From positions 124,001-188,000 of the forward strand of contig CAJQUW010001728.1 of NCBI GenBank assembly GCA_907163375.1: a DNA stretch of 64,000 nt, in the 5' to 3' direction. Origin of the DNA: Prostheceraeus crozeri (lineage: Eukaryota > Platyhelminthes > Polycladida > Euryleptidae). The first letter of the stretch is position 1. Each line of letters opens with the position of its first letter. This document shows positions 12,586-22,200 of this stretch, one piece after another. Below the pieces are notes generated by a model that did not search any database, was not told the DNA's origin, and was given only the letters and a program-made list of their open reading frames with translations. Position numbers and translations under genes: made by a program.

Positions 12586-14216
12586 ATGGTACGCAAGTAC
12601 AAACGGCTCACTTCACGCGGGTCTTACTATTCAAAAGAACAACTGGAGAATGCGGTCAAAGCTGTACGGGAAGGCATGCCATACCTAACAGCTGAACAGA
12701 GCTTTGGTGTGCCACGGAACACCATTCGGCGTCACTGCAAAGGCCGTGTGAAAGGCTATGGAGGTGAGACATTCTTCACTGCTGACCAGGAGAAGGCACT
12801 TGTTGACAGAACTTTGTATTTAAGTCAGAGAGGCTTTCCTTTATCTATTGATGAATTTTGTAGAGCAGCGTATGCATTTGCTCAGAAATTGAGACGTAGA
12901 AAAGAAGTAGGTCAGATTTCTCAGGCATGGTTATTGAATAGCAAGGCTTCCTATGACTGGCTCGAAGGATTTCGTAAAAGAAATCCTTCCATATCACTTC
13001 GTGTGGCTGAGAACTTGTCTGTATCTCGAGCTGAGGCTTTTAATGAGGCTAGGATAAGGAACTTCTTCAATGAGGTAGCCGAGAAGTCTGAAATGCTTGA
13101 CATATTTGATGATTATCCAAACATGGTATACAATTGTGACGAGACAGGTTTAAGTACTGTACCGAATTCTTCCAACAAAGTCTTAGCTGTCCGAGGAGCT
13201 AGAACAGTCCAAAAAGTCAGTGTTGGAGAGAGAGGTACTCTAACTACGCTTATACCATGTGGAAATGCCTCAGGACAATTGATCCCTCCTTTTTTAATAT
13301 TCAAGGGACATGCTCCAGTAGATGTTTCACTGTATCCACAAGGTACAAAGATATTTTACACGCAATCAGGATATGTTGACCAAACTATATTTCTTCTGTT
13401 CTTTAAACATTTCGAAGAACATAGAGTACATGTTCCAGGCAAAAGATGTATTCTTTTCTTGGATGATCACACATCGCACATAACAGTTGAGAGTATTCAA
13501 TTTGCTAACGAATCCGGCATCGAATTGTTCTGCTTGCCTCCACACTCCTCGCATAGAATCCAACCACTCGACACTCATTTCAACAAACCACTCAAGGCAA
13601 AGTGGTCAGAGGTACTTTCCAAATACTTGAAGCAGTCTGATAAGGTCTTCCTAAACAAAACTGTCTTTGTCGAAGTATTTAGTGAGGTGTGGAATTACAT
13701 GACATCAAGACCTGATCTTCTGATTAATGGTTTCACTCATTGTGGTTTGTTTCACTGAAGAACCCTACAACTTCAGCCGACTTTGAAAATTTAAAATCTT
13801 TCATAAGCTTCGAAGCATCATCTCGTGAAGATACAACCACTTTGGATGTTCCTTGCTCCAGTGGGACGGCTACAGTTTCTTCCGATCATAACAGCGCTTC
13901 GTCAGCTATTCGTTCTCTCCTCTCTTCCCCGAGGAAGCACTCAAACCCAAATCATAGAAAAGAGCACGTTGCTTATGTTTCTTCACCGACAGTGCTAGGA
14001 CAGAAAATGATTCTTAAAAGAAAGAAAGAAACTGTTAGGCCAAACACTGTTAAGAAATCAAAATCGATTCATGTGTGCTGTGTATGTGGTGAAATCTGGA
14101 CTAAAGAAACAATTATGGATTGGTTAAGGTGCATTGAATGTAGCTTGTGGGCATGTGAAACTTGCTTTGCTACAACAAAGTGTGTAACCTGTGAAATACG
14201 AAACTACAGACTATGA
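12586..14216 (+). pseudogene. pogo-like transposase (HTH + DDE_1 + C-terminal zinc finger), one frameshift
   Basis: Cut-and-paste transposase acting in the nucleus. I start at the ATG at 12586 ('MVRKYKRLTSRGSYY'), because the family begins with a short basic stretch and the upstream codons lie behind a splice-acceptor-like site. Residues 1-60 hold a CENP-B/psq-type helix-turn-helix ('FGVPRNTIRRHCKG'), followed by a Tc5-type DNA-binding segment. The DDE_1 core has 'YNCDETGLSTV', 'LFLDDHTSH' and 'HRIQPLD', giving the three expected acidic residues. The frame ends at 13758. The same protein resumes one frame over ('SLKNPTTSADFENL'), consistent with loss of one T in the run near 13750. The resumed part carries a C-terminal Cys-rich finger ('CCVCGEIW', 'CIECSLWACETC', 'CVTC') like the PHD-type finger of some pogo families. 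Apart from that break, no stops are seen. Confidence 0.9.
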
Positions 14217-14602
14217 TTTCCTTCCTTCTTCTTACATGATTTTCTGATGAATAAATCAACTATTGATTGTTATGTTTTATCAATATATAGTGTCGTTTTG
14301 TTTCCATGAGTTTTGATTTATATTTTGTGGTACAATTAATACCATAACTCGGCATAAAATGAAGTCGAATATGTTAAGTGTCCAACCCACCCCCAAAAGT
14401 GTCCAAACCACCCCAGGTCGTTTTTCAAAAGTTATGAGACTTATTGCGTATGGATTTAATGGGAAGTGATAAATTAACGCGAGAATATGTAGAAAATAGG
14501 TTACTTTTTGAAAATAATTACATTTTATTTGATAAAAATGTAAAAAATGCGCTACACACTGATTTCTCAGAAAATGTGTCCGACCCGCCCCAGTTTACCC
14601 TA

Positions 14603-15239
14603 CCTTCGTGATTTTCCAAAAATTGAATCAAGGTAAAATTGGATAAAAAAAATATCGTAAGTCTTGATAAAATTTGGTGCAGTTCTCTGTACTAAAAGTC
14701 TATCACACCAGTGGTCACACACTAATTTCTATATTATAAATGAGTCTAAATATCGCTATATGCGTGAATATGTAAAATGCTAAATCCAACGATCGGGCAT
14801 GTACATATGTAAACATGGATTTATCCAAGAATGATTATCGCATGTTGCTCTATCTATGCCGCGTCAATTCATACAAAACTTAGGCAAGAATTCCACTACG
14901 CACACATTGAGTGAATGGTTGTCTGTCACATGGTTGACAAGATATTCATAGCGGTGACGAAGCACACACACACACACACACAGACATTTGCAGAATTTGT
15001 GCATCGTGATCCAAGCTCAGATTGTCATCAAATAAATAATTAAAGTAGATTATAGGGAGTAATAAGAATATTTAAAAGTTAGAGAAGATAATAATTTTAG
15101 CCATTAGGGAAAATATTTTAATCATATAGAGAAATTCATAAAAAGAGAGAATTTTTCATAAAAATTGAGATTACTGTAACAGAAACAGTCAATGGGAATC
15201 ATGAAACATCCCTTAAAGGACCATGCCCGTGTGTATATA
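14603..15239. other. non-genic sequence with a CA microsatellite
   Basis: AT-rich spacer. A (CA)n run lies at about 14963-14982. Nothing else recognised. Confidence 0.6.
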
Positions 15240-15429
15240 TACAGTTATGGCCATAAAGATCCGACCACCCACACACTTTTACGTGAACGCTATTTCAAAA
15301 CATCAGATTTCTTTCCCTAGTGCATTATATTTGGTTGCGAAGAGTATTGAGTCTTTGAACATGTATAAAGGTGTACAAAAGTAGATATATACGTACACGG
15401 TCCAAAATATCACAGTTTTGAGTATGAGA

Positions 15430-16440
15430 TCAATATTTTGTTGCTCTACCACGTACCTTCAGAACCGCATCTATTCTTCTCGGCATGGATTCAACGAGCG
15501 CCTCGCAATATTGAGGGGTAATTGTATGGCACATTGCTTTCAGTATTGCTTCTTTTAAGTCTCGATAGGATGTTGGGTTCTGTTTGGAGACCTCAGCTTT
15601 CAATTTCACCCAACAATTCTCAATCGGGTTAAGATCGGGAGATGAGCCTGGCCACGGTCCAAGAACCATGATTTCATTCTCCTGAAACCATGTCTTTACT
15701 TTCTTCGCCTGGTGGCATGGCGCACCGTCATGCATAAATACATCGCATTCTTTGTTGACCATCCACGTAGGCACCTTTTCTTTCACAATTTCCAAATAAT
15801 TTTCCGATTTCATTGTCTCACCCTTTTCAAGAAGATGAATGCCTACACGCCCCTGGGCTGTGATTGCTCCCCAAACCATAATCGATGGGCAGTTTTTCAC
15901 AGCTGGTGTGGTGTATCGGGGATTGAATCTTTGATTAGCCGGTCGACGGACTGTCACTCTATGGGGAGCAAATTGCTTTATTTGGGTCTCATCGGAGAAC
16001 ATAACATTCCGCCATGATTCCGCAGTCCAATGTTTGTGGGTTTCACAAAAAATCAGACGGTCCTTGATATTTTCCTGTGACAGACGTGGCTTCAATGCTG
16101 CACGTGATGAGCGAAGTCCATAATCCTTTGTTAATCTTCTTCTCACGGTGCGAGTACTGACATCCACATTTGGAGGAAGTTCAGCGCGAATCTTGGCACT
16201 CGAAGCTCTTGGATCTTTGACGGCAGCACAATGAATCATGTGATCAGTTCTTTCGGTTGTTATTCTAGGCCTACCGGGTGACTTTCCTGGATCTGAACTG
16301 CCAGTAGATTTTATGCGCTGAATGATATCATGCACCGTACTCTTGGACATTTTCAAACGTCGCATAATTTCACGCTCGGAACTGCCATCTTGATACAAAA
16401 GTTCAACTTTAGCTCGATTGGAGGCTGACGTAGTAGACAT
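15430..16440 (-). CDS. Tc1-type transposase, uninterrupted
   Basis: A 336-residue transposase, close to the usual Tc1 length (about 340). I start at the internal ATG at 16440 ('MSTTSASNRAKVELLYQDG') because the 33 codons upstream are repetitive and unlike the family. The N-terminal half contains paired-like helix-turn-helix motifs ('SEREIMRRLKMSKSTVHDI' and 'DVSTRTVRRRL') separated by a GRPR-like 'PGRPRITTE' linker. The catalytic domain has 'VMFSDETQIKQF' (first D), 'VFMHDGAPCHQ' (second D) and 'SPDLNPIENCW' (E), a DD34E signature. It ends with the family's usual 'VLKVRGRATKY'. No stops or frameshifts were seen, so the protein could be active, although the element lacks its 5' TIR. Confidence 0.92.
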   Translation of the reverse strand: MSTTSASNRAKVELLYQDGSSEREIMRRLKMSKSTVHDIIQRIKSTGSSDPGKSPGRPRITTERTDHMIHCAAVKDPRASSAKIRAELPPNVDVSTRTVRRRLTKDYGLRSSRAALKPRLSQENIKDRLIFCETHKHWTAESWRNVMFSDETQIKQFAPHRVTVRRPANQRFNPRYTTPAVKNCPSIMVWGAITAQGRVGIHLLEKGETMKSENYLEIVKEKVPTWMVNKECDVFMHDGAPCHQAKKVKTWFQENEIMVLGPWPGSSPDLNPIENCWVKLKAEVSKQNPTSYRDLKEAILKAMCHTITPQYCEALVESMPRRIDAVLKVRGRATKY

Positions 16441-16614
16441 GCTTACATGCGCGATATCAATGTAGAAATGTAGAAAGTCATAGCATTCACTAGTCATAGC
16501 AGTCATAGCAGTCTTTGTTCTCATGCAGCCAATCAGCAAGCAGTTATTTTACTACCAATCAATCGTTAATAACAGATGAAACACAGCCGAATGAATTCCC
16601 TAATGAACAATAAA

Positions 16615-16881
16615 TCAGAGAAAGACAGCTGAGCATGGTTTCAGGATAATGAAATGAGATTTTTGGGACCGTGGTCAGGCCCATTTCACAATTCGATTGA
16701 GAATTGTTGGGTGAAATTGAAAGTTGAGGTCTCCAAACACAACCCAACATCCTATCGAGACTTAAGAGAAGAGATATTGAAAGCATGGTGCCCGGCAATT
16801 GCCAGCAATACTGCGAGGGGCTGATGAAATCCATGCCCAGATGAGGTTCTGAAGGTACGTGGCAGAGCAACAAAATACTGA
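16615..16881 (+). pseudogene. Tc1 transposase C-terminal fragment, second copy
   Basis: This repeats the end of the transposase at 15430-16440 in the opposite orientation: 'WFQDNEMRFLGPW', 'NSIENCWVKLKVEVSKH', 'TSYRDLREEILKAW', and finally 'VLKVRGRATKY' before a stop at 16879-16881. Stops and a small deletion interrupt the middle. It has drifted more than the minus-strand copy, so it is not a simple recent inverted duplication. Confidence 0.85.
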
Positions 16882-17067
16882 TCTCTTACTCAATCTGTGA
16901 TATTCTAGGTCGCATGTGCCCATATATCTACTTTTTTGCATTTTCATATATATTCAAATACTTAATAGTCTTCGCAACCAAATATAATGCACTAGGGAAA
17001 GAAATTTGATGTCTTAAAATAGGGTTCACGTAAAATAGCGTGGGTGGTCGGATCTTTATGGCCATAA

Positions 17068-17070
<3 letters not shown>

Positions 17071-17142
<72 letters not shown>
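17071..17142. repeat. (TA)n microsatellite
   Basis: An uninterrupted TA dinucleotide tract of about 72 bases between the Tc1 right end and the 3' end of the following Penelope-like element. Confidence 0.97.
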
Positions 17143-17146
<4 letters not shown>

Positions 17147-17199
17147 CGCACAAAGTTCCCAGACGTTTCATATTGTCATTGTGAAAGAAAAACACTTTT

Positions 17200-17246
17200 T
17201 TCCGGACTAGTTTCAAGGCTAGTTTATTGCCTCATCTTCAGCGGTA
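17200..17246 (-). ncRNA. hammerhead ribozyme motif, type I, at the PLE 3' end
   Basis: On the minus strand the order is a short stem I strand ACCG, the core CTGAAGA (fits CUGANGA), stem II AGGC/GCCT around a 9-base loop, then GAAA. A palindromic mini stem III (ACTAGT) and C follow, giving a GUC cleavage triplet at 17207-17205. The next bases CGG pair with CCG before the core. Stem II has one extra unpaired U on each side and stem I is short, so activity is uncertain. HHRs in PLE terminal repeats are established; this one sits just after the coding region in the right strand. Confidence 0.7.
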
Positions 17247-17413
17247 CAACAAAGAATTCAATAAAATCCACAATAAAATTTATATCTACAAGTTTGCTTC
17301 AACAGAGACATTTTCATTAACTAAAATCTCAAATAAAATACGTCACAAAATACAGAGAGCGTTGAACCACATAGCTATTGCGCTAAACATGACATCATTA
17401 CGAGCGGATTACG

Positions 17414-18298
17414 TCATAAATTTAATGTCAAAGGAAATTGTCCGTTCCAGTCAATCGATAAGCAATCTGTGTTGTTAATTAAAATAGATTCTAGAATCAT
17501 TGGGTATTTCGAGCAACCTATAATTTTGAAATTTTCATGTTTCGGTGCATGAACATGCATGGAAACCTCAGTTTGAGTAGGATACCCTCGTAAGTGCTCT
17601 GAGATACGGGTATAGAAATGCCTTTTGGTGGCACCAATGTACCGCATTGGACAGCGGTCACAGTTATATTGATAAACAATATCCGATCGCAGATCACTCA
17701 CAATTTTATCTTTGTTGTGAAAAAAATCTTTCATTTTACACGTACTGTACGTAGTTTGAATTTCAGCCTTAGACAGTTTTTGATTGATTTTATGAATTCT
17801 ATGATTGAAATCTTTAAATCCTTCACGAATGAAAGGCACGGACCAATAAATAATTTTCTTATCATTCTCTTTATTTTTATTCTCTTGCTTTGCACAAACC
17901 TTTTCTTCGACTTGCTTTTTTACTTTCAAAATTGTTTCCAATTGAAAACCATTATCTATAAATGTTTCAATAATTTTCTCAGATGCTGATTCATACAGAG
18001 TCTGATCAGAGCAAATTCTGAAGGCTCGAGACAGCAACGAACGAATGGCTGCTAATTTATATTTTTCAGGCGCATAAGCGAACTGAAGAATATAGACTCC
18101 AGTGTTTGTTGATTTGATATGGAAATCAATTTTGAAAGAATTATCAGTTTCAAGAGTTATCTCCGTATCTAAAAATGTGATGCATTTGTTACTACTTTCT
18201 TCTAGAGTAAATTGGATGTTCTCATCCAATGAGTTGATGAAGTTCAGAAACTTTTTAGCATCACTACTATTTTTGAAAATCGTGAAACAATCGTCCAT
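17414..18298 (-). pseudogene. PLE polyprotein C-terminal part (RT thumb and GIY-YIG)
   Basis: Reading from 18298 the frame begins at the RT catalytic D-D pair ('MDDCFTIFKNSSDAKKF'), followed by 'ENIQFTLEESSNKCITFLD', the thumb segment of PLE reverse transcriptases. A Lys-rich linker follows (about residues 140-190). The GIY-YIG endonuclease has 'YQYNCDRCPMRYIGATKRH' with a CxxC pair before the YIG, then 'FYTRISEHLRG' and a late conserved acidic residue in 'ILESILINN'. The end 'SIDWNGQFPLTLNL' matches the usual PLE C-terminus ('N...S.LNL'). The frame is incomplete on its 5' side. Confidence 0.88.
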
Positions 18299-18420
18299 CT
18301 AACGACGATAAAAAATTGGCAATGTGCCTTCATACTTATGGAATTTGCTTTCAAGCATATCGAGAGCAAACGCAGCCATAGTAGGGCCAAGGTTAGAGCC
18401 CATGGCCATACCGTCCACCT

Positions 18421-18550
18421 GGTGGTATAGTGTTATATATTAATATATATTATTAATATATATATACATTAATAATAATTTATAAATAATAAATAAATAA
18501 TAATTTATATTAATGAATAATCATTCTTTTTTAAAAACCTAATATATATA
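18421..18550. repeat. AT-rich low-complexity tract
   Basis: Imperfect ATAT and TTAATA runs where the 5' end of the PLE breaks off. Confidence 0.85.
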
Positions 18551-19440
18551 TGTACGTAAAATGTAGGAAATTGCAAAGGTTATTTACGGAAAATCAAAAC
18601 TAGAAGGGTACCTCAAACTAAATTTAATTCCATAAAGCAAACTATGGCACTTCATAGCCATAGAAATTATTTAGAACCTTAAAAAATATTGCGAACATTT
18701 CCTACATTCCGGCAAATACTAATTTAACACTTATTCGGGATTATATTCTTATCATTACGATCTTGCAACTTAAATATTCACATATCTTTCACTTTTTTCA
18801 CATCTGGCCTCGCCATTTCCTTGCGAATGATGTTGCCGCTTGACTGCCTGACTGCATGTGCTATAAATATGTGATATGTGCACATACTATAAGCACTAAA
18901 ATCCTAATTCACGATGAATTGAGTGATTCCCTAATCAACATGCCTATTGAATTGCCATGCAGTAAATAATCTTTAGGGAAATGCAGCCGAGGTGAAATGA
19001 ACTTCCGAGCTTTCAGAAATTAATTCTTAATTATTTGCTGAATATCACATGCGAATAAATCTCTTTGAAATTCTAGAAATATATTTTATAGTACACTTGA
19101 AAAACACAACAACTGAACACACATGACAATGTCACTCACTACCGTAAGTGCATCGTTCCCCATTAAGCTACAATTTCTATATCGTCAAATTCATTGATGA
19201 TTTCGTATTGTTATGCAGTTACTTCTTTACGTATGGCAGATTTCAAGACTCACTAATCTCAATCCAATGTTTTATGCTACCTCTTGTACAGTAAATTGAA
19301 GCTACTGAAGCGTGATAGAATAGGTCACATATCATCACTTGATTCAATGTTTCGCAAAATTAGTAATGATCATTAACCATTCTTTTCAACGAAGTGATCA
19401 ATACTGTTAACGAACGGAGATAGCAGTGATTCTTGTTACA
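18551..19440. other. non-genic sequence
   Basis: No coding or repeat structure was recognised in this AT-rich spacer. Confidence 0.5.
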
Positions 19441-22200
19441 TAGAATAATAGAATAGAAGGCGTTTATTCTTTCATCAGAGCCTCAATAATGATAATCGTG
19501 AGGCCAATACAAGTACCTTTCATGAAACTTTTAAACACACGAATTTTGCAAGCAATAGTTCATAATTTTTATGCCATAGAATTGATTATCTATAGACGCA
19601 TATCTTAAAAGTAAGTGGAATGACGCATGAATGCATAAAACATTAAAAGCCATTATTCACAAATTTGACTATTGACACAATGAATGAGCGTGAACGTATT
19701 GAATTTTTGCTTTCGGGAATGGAGAATTTGTTTGTAAATTTGAGTTTTCGGGGTACCATATGATGCAAAGGATGATCCGAATATTGTGTCATCGCTTTGA
19801 GCATCCGGATGCAAGCATGTGACATCCGACGATTCCCTTTTCTAGTAGACTCAACAAGTGCACATACGATTAAGCTTCTTTTTCTATAAGTAAATTGTTT
19901 TTTATTGAACCAATCAGTGAATTCACCACCAATAGCCCCAAGTAATAGTCTCTCAAAAATACGCTCCGGCACCGGAAGAAGGGATATAGGGCGTATGTTC
20001 GTAAGATTCGGTGGAGCAGTTTTTTGGACTGGCAATATGTCTACACACTTCCACATATGAGGAACAGTCGCTGTGGCAATGTACATGCTGAATGAGAATG
20101 TCATAGGTATCGAAATAACTTCTGCAATCTTGGACCAAACGATAGACGGTATGGCATCTGAACCTGGAGAGGTTTTTGGGTCAACATTTCGTAAGGCCAA
20201 CTCTACGGACTCGACATCAAATAGTAATGGTCCAGAAATTGAGCAAGATGGAGTAAATGAGTCGATTGGATCATCAACGAAATTAGACGAAAGCAGATCA
20301 TTGGAACCTCAGGATTACATCTAGGAAGCCAATCTCTAGCAATTCTACTGTTGCTTATCACCATTTTGTAGACATCCCAAATATTCGTGCCACGCTTGGA
20401 TAGAAATGATGAACTCCACCGCTGTTTTCCTTTAAATATGGCACTTTTGACTTTTTGTTTGTAATATTTATACAGTAGCCAGTCTTCGTTACGGTAGGCA
20501 GCATATCTTTTATTGGTAAGTAGTTTCACCACATTGGTTAACCAGGGTTAGTCAGTTTTACTAGCCTTTATATAGTCACATGGAATAAGTTCCAATGCCT
20601 GATTAAGTACCATATACAAAAGGTTCACACCTTTTGTTAAGGTCATTGTCAATAATCATACTCCAATCAATAGTTGAGAGATACCGTAAAGCACTGCAAA
20701 TATTTGAATTACGTAAATCCAACAATCGTACAAATTCCGATTTCGTGAAATTAACTGCTTTGGCTTTAATACTATCACGTTGTGATCACTATTACCAATG
20801 GGAATCAGAGTTATAGGATTTATATAAAGATCAACATAGTTGTCTGGGATGAAAATTAAATCCAATATGGCCTCAAATCAAGTTGGTTGTGTAATCACAT
20901 TATATAGACCAAATAACATTTCGAATATTGAGGAATCGACATGATTAAAGTCTCCCAGCAGGAGCACTATATGGTCAGGCAAATCCATGAGAATTCCATC
21001 AATAATAGAACAAACATAATCATTCAAACTCTGCTGCACCGGAATACTCAATGAGCGTCCTTTCGGATAATATACTATTGCCACTAAATACTTAAAACAA
21101 CGATAAGTAGTACAGACCACAAGGAGTTCGACGTCGCCATATTCTGAACGATAAAATAATTTGTCAGAGCGAAACGAAGATCTTATAAAGCATAATTGTC
21201 CTCCACCCGTGGCACCAATAGCACGATCAGCACGATATACGGTCGTAGAACATATCCAGGAATATCTGAACCATTGATAGTATAGCCCAGCCATGACTCA
21301 GTGATTGTGACTATTACATCCGGCGAATAATCAGATGCAAAAAGAAGTTTCGTCCTTCTTATTAACAATTGATCGAGTGTTAAAAAATCATATAACTGGT
21401 AAACGAATATCACGATTTTGTTAATCTGATGAATTGCCGGTCTTTCTCTGAATCATTCAATTTCTTATGAATGCGTCTTGACCATTTCTCTTCCTTTTGT
21501 TGAATTCTTCTTGAAGCTGCTTTCTTTCTTCTTGCAGCGAACGCGTTAAGTCTGGTTTCAAAAATTCATTTCCATAATGCGCTGAATCTTTCAATGACTT
21601 GGAATCTCTTAAGCATCGCATTTTGTCTTCAAAAGATTTGAATCGAACTTGCACAGGTCTCGATTTACGTCGATAAATGTCACGTTTACCAATACGCATC
21701 GATTATAAAACACGATATGGATTCGTTTTTGTGATCTTCAAGATATCAGTAAAATTCACATTGTCATCACAATCTCCATGATTCTGTGAAGTGTCACCTA
21801 GTGCAAAAACTTTAACATTGTTTTTTTTCTCGGCGCGGGCTTCATTTTCTGAGATACCTTTCTTAATAACTTCATTGGTATTAGCTTCCATTTTTGAGTT
21901 TAACTCTTGACCAAGAAATACCAATTCCTTTTAGATAACAATAAATTGCTCAACAAAATCATGTAAATTGGTATGTTTGCAATCATTGCATTGATAGGAA
22001 ATATTATCGCTAGCCAGACCTTTGGATTGAGCATCTGTGATGTTGGAGCATTCTTTCCGTAGGGAAATAGAGCGTGACAATGTCCACAGCGCAACGGATC
22101 ACTATCGATTGCTGTGCTACACGCTTTGCATGCAATAGCTAGCTTCGATGCCTCGCTGTGTCTTCTTGAACCAACCATTTCAGATATTCAGAGACCGGTA
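19441..22200 (-). mobile_element. decayed Jockey/CR1-group LINE with ORF1, APE endonuclease and partial RT
   Basis: Read on the minus strand, a frame from 22178 starts with a Cys/His-rich finger ('CKACSTAID', 'CGHCHALF'), like the PHD-type finger of CR1/Jockey-group ORF1 proteins. From about 21300 to 20790 there is an APE-type endonuclease with 'TESWL', 'LLLGDFNHVDSS', 'LDLIF' and 'SDHNVIVL'. From 20200 to 19900 comes the RT N-terminal part ('KTSPGSDAIPSIVW', 'NIRPISLLPV'). The RT active-site half is mostly missing, so there is an internal deletion near 19650. The 3' end appears to be the ATTCT-type tail at 19441-19475. Many stops and frame changes show that it is old. The adjoining frames at 21457-21924 are probably the rest of ORF1. 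Confidence 0.85.

Larger units (their letters stand above)
11597..14600 (+). mobile_element. pogo-like DNA transposon, nearly whole
   Basis: The element is about 3.0 kb, bounded by inverted repeats beginning GGGTAAA and continuing GTGGGGTGGGTCGGACAC on the left. The right end is the complement with small changes (14576-14600). TA dinucleotides at 11595-11596 and 14601-14602 fit the TA target duplication of the Tc1/mariner/pogo group. The only large gene is a DDE transposase with an N-terminal CENP-B-type DNA-binding domain. Repeats of the terminal motif lie inside both ends. A splice-acceptor-like 'ATTTCTATTTCAG' precedes the transposase start, so the long 5' leader may contain an intron. Good TIRs and only one obvious break suggest a fairly recent copy. 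Confidence 0.92.
15242..17070. mobile_element. composite of two head-to-head Tc1 elements sharing outward 3' TIRs
   Basis: Both outer ends are the same Tc1 terminal sequence: 'CAGTTATGGCCATAAAGAT' from 15242, and its complement ending at 17070, each next to a TA. The left part (15242 to about 16550) is a Tc1 in minus orientation with a whole transposase. The right part (about 16615-17070) is the 3' end of a related Tc1 in plus orientation. Sequence inside each TIR also matches between the two ends for about 180 bases. The 5' TIRs expected near the centre are absent, so this is a fused pair rather than one normal element. The right side abuts a (TA)n tract. Confidence 0.85.
17143..18430 (-). 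mobile_element. Penelope-like retroelement (PLE), 5'-truncated
   Basis: The minus strand carries the end of a PLE: RT palm residues ('DGMAMGSNLGPTMAAFALD') at about 18420-18340, then the thumb, then a GIY-YIG endonuclease domain, a short 3' region and an HHR-like motif. The 5' boundary lies in AT-rich microsatellite sequence at about 18430, and the 3' end abuts the (TA)n tract at 17142. PLEs use a reverse transcriptase related to telomerase plus a GIY-YIG nuclease for target-primed insertion. This copy is 5'-truncated and its coding region is interrupted, so it is a dead copy, though the GIY-YIG part still reads well. Confidence 0.9.

Noticed and set aside
14963-14982. CA repeat as a CRISPR-like or regulatory array
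   Set aside because: Plain dinucleotide microsatellite; no spacer structure. No CRISPR array is expected or seen in this eukaryotic sequence.
17161-17180. Second GAAAC-GTC motif beyond the PLE hammerhead
   Set aside because: No matching core or stem II upstream on the minus strand.
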